Below are positions 57,236 through 64,000 of a stretch of DNA of 64,000 nt, one piece after another. The stretch is from Smallanthus sonchifolius (Eukaryota; Streptophyta; Magnoliopsida; Asterales; Asteraceae). The stretch is taken from NCBI GenBank assembly GCA_023525975.1, contig CM042020.1, positions 112,391,207 through 112,455,206 of the forward strand. The letters run 5' to 3'. The translations under genes and the position numbers were made by a program. The notes beneath the pieces were generated by a model. The model made no database searches. It was not told the origin of the DNA and saw nothing but the letters and a program-made list of their open reading frames with translations. Within the stretch, counting starts at the first letter, position 1. The number at the start of each line of letters is the position of its first letter.

Positions 57236-57744
57236 GCTATATTCTTCCCCAAGAACCCTAAGTTCTTGCATGCGAATCCAAACTCATCAAAATCCAAACT
57301 TTATACGTTTAAAACGTTTGCTTAAGGTTCTAGAAGCTAGATCCATGACTATTTCGAAGTTTCATACATAAAAATTGTCGTTTTTTTACCAAAAACCCGA
57401 AAACCTCAAAACGATCTAAAACTTAGATTTAGAACGAATCGTTACCTGGAATGAGCTTCTGATTTGGAGAACCTTCACACGAGCAGTAGAGGAACACGTT
57501 GCTGCGATCTAGAGCCGATCCATTACTTTCTCTCTCTACGGTTTCTCTCTCTAAGATTGAAGGAAATGAGAGAAAAATGGAGTATGGGGGCATTTAAGGG
57601 AAAGGGCTACCTCCCTTAAGCCCAAGTTCGCACAGCCCATTCCGGCCCATCCTTGGGCCGTGTATCCTCGTTCGTTTATTCCGTTTGTTTCGCATTAAAA
57701 ACCCGTTTATTATTTTGTCGTTATTTTCGGGATGTTACATTTCA

Positions 57745-57935
57745 GGATTTGGGGCGTGGAGGGGCGTTAAACACCATTACGTGGGCGTCAAGGAGGGGGT
57801 GAAGGGCTGGGCGTTAACCTGCTAACGCCTGAAGGGGCGGAGGGGGTGGGCGTTAAAGGTTTGGTAGATCTGGCTTCGGCGTGATGGTGTTCACGCCCAG
57901 AGCGTTAGACCACTGCACATGGTCTTATGTGACAT
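57745..57935. repeat. GC-rich small DNA element fragment (target of the outer LTR)
   Basis: GGGGCGTTAAA, GGGCGTTAACCTGCTAACGC and TTCACGCCCAGAGCG occur, ending at CACTGCACATGGTCTTA. With 15275-15343 it may form one small inverted-repeat element split by the outer LTR. A similar GGCGTG-rich segment is at 62077-62225. Confidence 0.35.
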
Positions 57936-58018
57936 ATTTGTGTTATGTGACTTTATTATTTTTTAAAAATCTTCAGAACTTTTTTATGAAAAGTAAAAAG
58001 ATATGTTAATTTTTTTTA

Positions 58019-58323
58019 GAGTAAAGTGTCTTTTTCGCCCATGTGGTTTGACCATTTTAGCTACTTTCATCTAAATACTTTTTTTTAGCTTTTTCGTTAT
58101 TGACTTTTCAAAATCTAGCAATTTTCATTCATCTAACTAACTTCGTCTACATTTTAACATTAAATCAGAGGTCGGTTTGAAAATCATAGGTTAAAATCTA
58201 ACCAAATTGCCCCTGATTTAACCAAAATTGTCTCTGATTTAACGTTAAAATGTAGACGAAGTTAGTAAGTTAGATGAAAATGACTAGATTTTGTAAAGTA
58301 AGGGACGAAAAAGTCACTTTACT
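58019..58323. mobile_element. Inverted-repeat MITE (probably Mutator-type)
   Basis: The left end GAGTAAAGTGTCTTTTTCG and right end CGAAAAAGTCACTTTACT are inverted. The arms remain complementary over most of the element (..AACTTCGTCTACATTTTAAC against GTTAAAATGTAGACGAAGTT). Flanks TTTTTTTTA and ATTTTTTTA match at 8 of 9, although T-runs make this weak. It has no coding capacity. Confidence 0.6.
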
Positions 58324-58894
58324 ATTTTTTTATATTAGCCTTTTCTTTATTATAAAATTATGATCATTGTTTATATATAATTAATTTTAGCATATTTTTA
58401 TTTTAAATTATATCCTTAAGTGAAAATCTATTTCGATTACATTTTGTACTTTTAATATTGGATATACTTTATTATTTTAATTTTAATCGAATCAATCATC
58501 GTGAATGTCCTTTTGAAATGATTGTTCAAAATCTTGAAATAAAAACATGGATTACACAAGATCCTTGACGTTTAAAAAAATATATAGAAATCATCTTTAA
58601 TAATTATTATTAAATAACTTGTATATAAACTCATAAACCTTTCATGAATCATGTCTTCTTTATGTTTTCAAAGTATTATTTTATATCAAATTAAAATAAA
58701 ACTGTGATAAAAAGGAGAGGTTATAGTAAACTTATGAACATTAACTAACATACATTTTGAAATGGAGTTCTTAGTGCGTGAATAGTAAACTCATTTGATT
58801 GGATAAGTCAGCCGGCTGACTTTAGCTTAAATTTTTTTTTTACTTTACACAGTTTTTTTAGTTATTAAAATTTTTGCATGGGGGATAAAATCAA

Positions 58895-59000
58895 AAGCTT
58901 ACCTTGGCCTGGTGGTTGATGCATGTGGAGTTCCATTCCATTAACTTCTCCTCACCCTAGGTTTGAAACTTCGGGGTGGGTTTTTTTTTTTTTGTGTTTT
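58895..59000 (+). repeat. SINE-like element with T-rich tail
   Basis: An A-box-like TGGCCTGGTGGTTGA at 58905 and B-box-like GGTTTGAAACTTC at 58960 precede a run of 13 T. The spacing fits a tRNA-derived SINE head. Confidence 0.45.
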
Positions 59001-59044
59001 TTAATGTTTTTTTTTGTTATTTGATTTTCCCTACTGTTTATCAT

Positions 59045-59240
59045 TTGGTGCAATTGTAGTTCTAATACTTTTCATAGTTCAGGTCTTGGGTTCGAATCCT
59101 GGTAACAGCAAAAAAGGGGTATGTGGCTAGGTCAGGGGTTTACCCAGTTGGTGGGTTCCTCCTGTGGTGGGCTGCCCTGTATGTTCTAGGTGTTGTCCCG
59201 GGGAAACTCAATTATCCTAGAATATCTAGGTGTTTCCGTT
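59045..59240 (+). repeat. tRNA-derived SINE-like segment
   Basis: B-box GGGTTCGAATCCTGG at 59088-59102 is followed by a body (..AAAAAAGGGGTATGTGGCTA..) ending before a T-run near 59245. The A-box is unclear. No TSD was found. Confidence 0.4.
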
Positions 59241-59299
59241 CAAATTTTTTTTTTGATTTTCCCCACCTTTTATTAATCTTATATTTTAGCTATTTTTAC

Positions 59300-59394
59300 G
59301 TAATTCGGCTTTTACGTTATAAACCTTAACGCTCTCGTTTTGTCGCCGTTACCGCTATTTATTACACCGCCGCAGAGCACGGGGTTCACCCTAG
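59300..59394 (+). mobile_element. Helitron-like 3' terminus
   Basis: ACCGCCGCAGAGCACGGGG, 6 bp, then CTAG followed by TT. The layout matches 14290-14327 (CCGCCGCAACGCGCG...CTAG-TT). The start was not located. Confidence 0.35.
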
Positions 59395-59399
59395 TTGTT

Positions 59400-60020
59400 A
59401 CTTTATTTTAAAACTTTAACGTGCATTTATTCCAGAACCAAAAGTTTGACATAAAAAATGAGTGCAACAAAATTTATAAATGTGTATTAAATTGTATATA
59501 ACTTTGTTTGTAATGATTCCAAATAGATAAAAAAAAACCATTATTAGAGATCTTATAGCTTGTAACTTAAAGTTTTATGAACGGATTAGCATATTAGACC
59601 CTAACGGGTCGGGTCAAAAAAAACTTATAATATGCATTCTACAAGTTAAGGCTGTTGAAAATGTATTGAACATAATTGTTATATTTGTTTGATTTCCTAC
59701 GAACCAATAAAAGCATTGAACTTCAAGTGTACTTGATGTGTGTAGATAGTGTTTTAAATCAATATGTACATAAAATGCTTGAAGAATTGTATTTTTGATT
59801 CGATCATTAATTATCCTTTTTGATGGTATAGTAATAAGAACAATAAAATAAATGTTTCATGTGTAGCGTGGATACAAAATCCATTGTTTGTCATGTAATT
59901 TTCTTGCCTTTGCTTGTCATGTAAATTTTTCTTTGTTCAGTCGTTAAAAAAATGCTTTTTTAGAACAGCGGTAATATATAAAAAACGAAGACCCGATTCA
60001 AGCAACCTGGACAACCAAGA
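59400..60020. other. AT-rich DNA, no gene seen
   Basis: No element end, repeat or coding frame was recognised here. Confidence 0.5.
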
Positions 60021-60022
60021 GA

Positions 60023-60268
60023 TTACATCAGTAGGAGAGGGTTTTTAATCCACTCATCCCAACAAAAGGAAAGCTTCTTATTCCTATTAACATACCATAT
60101 AAACGAATAATTAACGATAATATCAAAAATACCTTCCTCCAAGTGAGGCTGGGGATCGAAAATAGTCTTGTTTTGAAGTCTCCAAAAGACCCACCAAGTG
60201 ATAAAACAAACGGCTTCAATCATAACTTTCTTCTTTTTGGGCAACAAGAGGGAGTCGACAAAGGACAT
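60023..60268 (-). pseudogene. LINE (non-LTR retrotransposon) pol C-terminal remnant
   Basis: The 81-codon frame contains MIEAVCFITWWVFWRLQNKT then IFDPQPHLEEGIFDIIVNYS and WDEWIKNPLL. This recalls the region after the zinc-binding reverse-transcriptase domain in plant LINE ORF2 proteins, with the typical W..W..RN..IF spacing. Only this fragment remains. Family assignment is by eye. Confidence 0.5.
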
Positions 60269-61030
60269 AATCTTAAAAAAAATGCTTTTAAATTGAAGTA
60301 TTCACTGTTTTCGTTGGATTGTCTAGCTTAAGTGCTAATACGATTATTTGAAGTTTTGTATGAACTATCAATATCTTAAGTGCTTGATTATGATGATTAG
60401 TGTTTGTTATATAGTGAGTTGGTTTTAACATAGTGTATGAGTAATTAGCCGACATGTATTATGGAATTTCCTAATAGATAGGATATATATTGAGATTTAC
60501 TACATTGTGTGCACAAATGTTTCTATAACTAAGTTTATTCCTTAGGGAAATAGCTTAATGACTTTGTGATTAGACTATGTGTAGTGGTTTAATTAAAAAG
60601 TGTAAAAGTGACTAGCATTTCACCGCCACGTAGCCAGTGAGGCTCTCACTAACTAAAACTTTAAAAGTGTGTAATGGTTTAACTAAAACAAATTAAATAA
60701 ACTAAAAAGAAAATTAAAAACGGAGTGTGATTTGTCATGGTGTGATTATCTAAAAAAAAGTTAATTACACAACTCTCCCTGTGCCCGTTAAGCTGGTCAC
60801 ACCCCATGGCGCCGACAACGTAGTGGTGTTTAAAGCCTAATACTTCTTATGCTACATTCAGTCTTATGATATCCTTCAAGCTATTTGTTGCTAATAGGGA
60901 TTCATGGCCAAATTTATTATCAAATTGGTATGAAATGCTAATTTTTATGACGTCATACGTTAATCATTAGGTGAATTTGGTTTATTGAAGTACCAGAAGC
61001 TTACTCACTCACGTAGATTTGGGGTATGAA
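60269..61030. other. AT-rich DNA, no gene seen
   Basis: There are short repeated AGTGTGTAATGGTTTAACTA-like segments near 60570-60690 but no recognisable gene or element end. Confidence 0.45.
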
Positions 61031-61360
61031 GATTAACATCATTAAACTAATGGGCTTTGGTCTAGTGATTACGGCGATGAAGACTCAACCTGCCCACGCA
61101 GGTTCGAGTCCGAGCCAACCCGGGTTTTAGTCCGGAGTGCGTTACGCTAGCGGGGTTTGCCCCGTGTAGCGGCGCAACTGTTGTCAAGTGGCAGCAGGCT
61201 CCATGGTTTCCCGGTGATAGCCTAAGCCTCTCGTTCTGAACCCGCGGGCCCGGTTCAGACAACGTAGTGGTCAGGTTGAGAGGTATGGATCTCCGATTTG
61301 GAGATGTGACTGTCAAAAATAAAAGTTACCTATCAAAAAAAAAAAGATTCACATCATTAA
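61031..61360 (+). mobile_element. tRNA-derived SINE with TSD and poly(A) tail
   Basis: The body is 61046-61345 (300 bp). A-box TGGTCTAGTGA is at 61058-61068 and B-box GGTTCGAGTCC at 61101-61111, followed by a GC-rich body and an A11 tail. It is flanked by GATTAACATCATTAA (61031-61045) and GATTCACATCATTAA (61346-61360), a 15-bp TSD with one mismatch. SINEs are transcribed by RNA polymerase III and mobilised by LINE enzymes. Confidence 0.88.
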
Positions 61361-61770
61361 TGAAGATAAGGTCCACGCCAACATCCCTGCATTAGTTCAA
61401 GTCGCTGAGGGTTTAAATTGTCGAGTAAGAATCTATCTTGTTTGACGGTGATGGTGTAAGGTGATTTCAATGATGGAGGTGGTGTTTGACCTGGTGGTAT
61501 TAGATTGCCTATTTACTATATTTTTTTAATGGCAAACGAATACTATAAGCCCGCTCACCCGGGTGCATGTTTACTATATTAAAATTAAACTAACAGAAGG
61601 GCAATTTTTTATTATTATATTAATATTTATATTTATTAGGTTTTGATGTATTAAAAAAAAACTAATAGTCTAATAGTATATTAACACTTGAAAAAACATA
61701 TAAAAAAATTTAAGTTACAAATTTTCAGGATCATAAGTGTACTTAACTTGAGTAAATGGTGGTGTGTGTG
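61361..61770. other. No gene seen
   Basis: Short frames only. A G/T-rich simple stretch lies at 61761-61790. Confidence 0.45.
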
Positions 61771-61794
61771 TGTGGGGAGGGGGGGTTGGGGGTG

Positions 61795-61955
61795 TTGGTT
61801 TTAGTGGTAAATAAGTAAGAGTTACGGTTAGAGTGGTGATCTCATCTTAACCAAAGGTTGTGGGTTTGAGTCTTGGGGTGACAGATTCATCCTAGATAAT
61901 CTAGGTGTAGTTCAAAAAACAATCCAAAGGTTGTGGGTTTAACTCAAACCCACAA
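61795..61955 (+). repeat. SINE-like segment followed by a hairpin
   Basis: An A-box-like TTAGAGTGGTGATCTC at 61828 and B-box-like GGGTTTGAGTCTTGG at 61862 are followed by a short A-rich tail near 61915. Next comes TTGTGGGTTT-AACTC-AAACCCACAA at 61931-61955, a perfect 10-bp stem built from a second copy of the B-box region in both directions. Confidence 0.5.
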
Positions 61956-62076
61956 GCTTTTGGTTGTGAGACACACCACTTAATCATGATATGTCCTCTT
62001 AGGAACGATTACCTTGTTGAAAGTTTTCATAAAATTGATTAAAAATGTAGTTGGTTTGAGTTTTAATCTTAAGCCA

Positions 62077-62225
62077 TCCGTAATGGAGGCGTGAAACCGG
62101 GCGTGAACCTACGTGGATGGGGCGTGGGGCGCGGAACACCGCTCTCCTTGGGTGTGAATGGGGGCGTAGGGGGCTTGGCGTGAGGAAAATCACTGGCGTT
62201 GGGGGGTTGGGGGTGTGTGTGTTAT
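62077..62225. repeat. GC-rich GGCGTG-containing fragment
   Basis: GTAATGGAGGCGTGAA, GGGGCGTGGGGCGCGG and GGCGTGAGGAAAATC resemble 57745-57935. It is probably a remnant of the same small DNA-element family. Confidence 0.35.
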
Positions 62226-62864
62226 GTATATATATGAGTGCATATATTGGTGTAAAAAAACGTTTAAAACAACCGGTTGGTTAAAAAACGACGTTACGAA
62301 AATTAACGTCAAGACGTAGATAAAATTAGCCACGACATAAAATTATAAAAGGAAAAAAAATATTAATAGGACACGTGGCGTTTTATGATCGGGTGGGAAA
62401 AGTAAAAAAAGCACATATAGAAAAGGTTAAAAAAAGCATATAAAAAAGTGTAGGTTTTAAATAGTGAATTTAGTTAAAGTGCAGGGGTGTATTGTAAGTT
62501 TTATAGGGGCCTTAATGTAACTTCGATAATAAGTTTTAAAAGCTTGTACCTTATGCTTAACAACTTTACCATTTTGCATTTTAAGGTTGTATTAATGAAC
62601 TAAAATAAGAAAGTTCTGCTTGTTTTTTCAACAATTTATGATCTCTAGTACATATAAATAAAAAAATAAATATATTATGTAATGATAATAAATAGAAAAT
62701 ATATTACGTCGAGGCGTCATACCCGTCTAGTGTCTAATATCCGTCAGTTTCACAGGTATCAAGTACTTGGTTATGATCTTATGTTGTTAAAAATTACCTG
62801 TTAAGATACACATGATTCAAAATCTAACCTTAAACTTTCCTTAAAAGTCGATTTAAAATATAAA

Positions 62865-63990
62865 GAGTAAATTACCGTTTGCGTCACTGTGTTTTACACG
62901 ATTTAACACAATGCGTCCCTAACACTAATTTTTAACGCTTTAAGTACATGTGGTTTACATTGTGTAACACTCTGAGTCCCTCTCTCTAACTTCTGTTAGT
63001 CAACCGTTAGTCAATGAGGGTATTTAGGTCATTTCACTAGCCCAAGCGAGGGTAACCCCGTAATTTCACTCGCCTAGGGACGCAAACATTAATTTACTCT
63101 AAATATTAACCCTGCGATTTACACAAAGAGTTCATCTTCATCAGCTTCTACCCCCTTCCCAACATCGGAACACAACTACCCCTTACTCCCGCTGTCCGCC
63201 GCCGTGTCTCACTACCGCAGCCGGCTCCCGCAACCACCAACACCACCCTACCAGTCGTCTTCCTCGTCTTGACACCTCCACTCGGCTGCCGCCGAGTTCC
63301 GTCAAACCACTACATCCATCGTCACCTCTGCTTACCACCTCCAACCCCGCGTCGTTCTTCCTAATCCGCCACCCTCTCCCTTCACCATTCCCGCCGGCCT
63401 CCCTCGTTACTCCTCCTGTCGCCGGCACACCTTGATCATGAGCCCAGCCCTTAGCTGAAATCCAATTCCTGACATCACTTCCAGGAAGAAATCCAATACC
63501 TGGGTCATCTTTATTCGCCTTGAATTCTTCCGGGTGATCTTCATTTTCTCCCAAGATTTCACCTTTTTATGAATCTTGAAACTTGATTTCGAGAATTTAA
63601 CCCCCCCCCCCAATTCTCTTTTAGGGATTTAAGATCGAATTTGGTATTTTTATTGTTTCTTGATTAATGGGCTAGTGAATAGTTGATTTTATGTGTTTAT
63701 TCATATGTGTGATTAGTTAATGAAGAGTATTTTCATGAGGGTTTTGTTCTGCAAGATGATACAAGGTGTCAAATGAAGAAGATGAAGAAATAGGGACTCA
63801 ATCTGCAATAATCAAAAAGGGTAAAACAGACTTTTCACTTTTTTTCAAACAGAAAATCTACCGGTGTTAACCACAGGGACTCAGAGTGTTACAGAATGTA
63901 AACCACAGGTACTCAAAGCGTTAAAAATTTGTGTTAGGGACGCACTGTGTTAAATCGTGTAAACCATATGGACGCAAATGGTAATTTACT
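62865..63990. mobile_element. Pack-MULE-like element with long TIRs and perfect 9-bp TSD
   Basis: The terminal inverted repeats start GAGTAAATTACCGTTTGCGT (left) and its complement (right), and pair over about 130 bp with few mismatches. The exact 9-mer AAATATAAA flanks both ends (62856-62864 and 63991-63999), diagnostic of Mutator-type insertion. A third inverted copy of the terminus lies at 63076-63099. The interior (63120-63600) is strikingly GC-rich against AT-rich surroundings, as expected for captured gene sequence. Confidence 0.85.
63183..63554 (-). other. Open frame in the captured interior of the Pack-MULE-like element
   Basis: The frame has 123 codons, starting MGENEDHPEEFKANKDDPGI and ending in a Gly/Arg-rich tail, with no recognised domain. 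The reverse strand is C-rich (CCGCCGCCG-type). It may be part of a captured host 5' region. Coding status is doubtful. Confidence 0.25.
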
Positions 63991-64000
63991 CAAATATAAA

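Larger units (their letters stand above)
15344..57739 (-). mobile_element. Outermost solo LTR (family B) holding the whole nest
   Basis: It begins TGTAAGGCCCCAACTCCGGG and ends TTTTCGGGATGTTACA. It is flanked by TTTCA at 15339-15343 and 57740-57744. Its own sequence is three pieces (15344-15961, 51398-51482, 56655-57739; about 1.8 kb), which together read like the LTRs of element G. The gaps are element A and solo LTR C, each with its own TSD. It is the oldest gypsy insertion in this nest. Confidence 0.88.

Overview
This is nuclear DNA of a flowering plant. It has long AT-rich stretches, one intron-containing plant developmental gene, and several nested Ty3/gypsy retrotransposons with LTRs of about 1.8-3 kb. 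The LTR styles (TGTAACATCCC...GGGGTGTGACA and TGTAAGGCCCC...GGGATGTTACA) resemble those I associate with Asteraceae, but that placement is a recollection, not something the sequence proves. The only convincing host gene is a LITTLE ZIPPER gene (ZPR3/ZPR4 type; CDS 3090-3302, + strand). It has a TATA box near 2191, an apparently spliced 5' UTR, and three ~170-bp tandem repeats inside the 5' UTR intron.

Almost everything to the right of the ZPR gene is transposable elements, many solved to the base by target-site duplications (TSDs). Region 4074-13731 is a Mutator-like (MULE) element with imperfect terminal repeats. It carries a degraded DNA-binding-like exon and an Athila-ORF1-like segment. 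Inside it sits a deletion derivative of a gypsy element (5329-12259, TSD GGTCG), which contains a solo LTR (8708-11605, TSD GGATT).

Region 15344-57739 is one solo LTR (TSD TTTCA) inflated to 42 kb by a nest. The first insertion is gypsy element A (15962-51397, TSD GTAAT with one change). The second is solo LTR C (51483-56654, TSD GTATT), which itself contains solo LTR B' (53761-56036, TSD TTTGA). Within A's pol gene sits solo LTR D (22957-47342, TSD ATATA). D is interrupted by solo LTR E (23766-26781, TSD ATTTC), by element G (27595-36643, TSD ATATG; RT broken) and by element H (36711-47051, TSD TGTTA). H has an uninterrupted 1.5-kb-codon gag-pol with all catalytic residues, so it is the youngest and only apparently competent element.

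Region 57740-64000 holds small elements: inverted-repeat MITEs, tRNA-derived SINEs (one with a clear TSD at 61031-61360), Helitron-like 3' ends, a LINE remnant, and a Pack-MULE-like element (62865-63990) flanked by a perfect 9-bp TSD.

The most unusual signal is a set of short-palindrome arrays in the LTRs and in the MULE subterminal regions. In one LTR family the same hairpin occurs in three versions (GCG-C-ACTT/AAGT-G-CGC, GCG-T-ACTT/AAGT-A-CGC, GCG-A-ACTT/AAGT-T-CGC). They differ by paired, compensatory changes and lie at the same place a few hundred bases downstream of the LTR TATA box.
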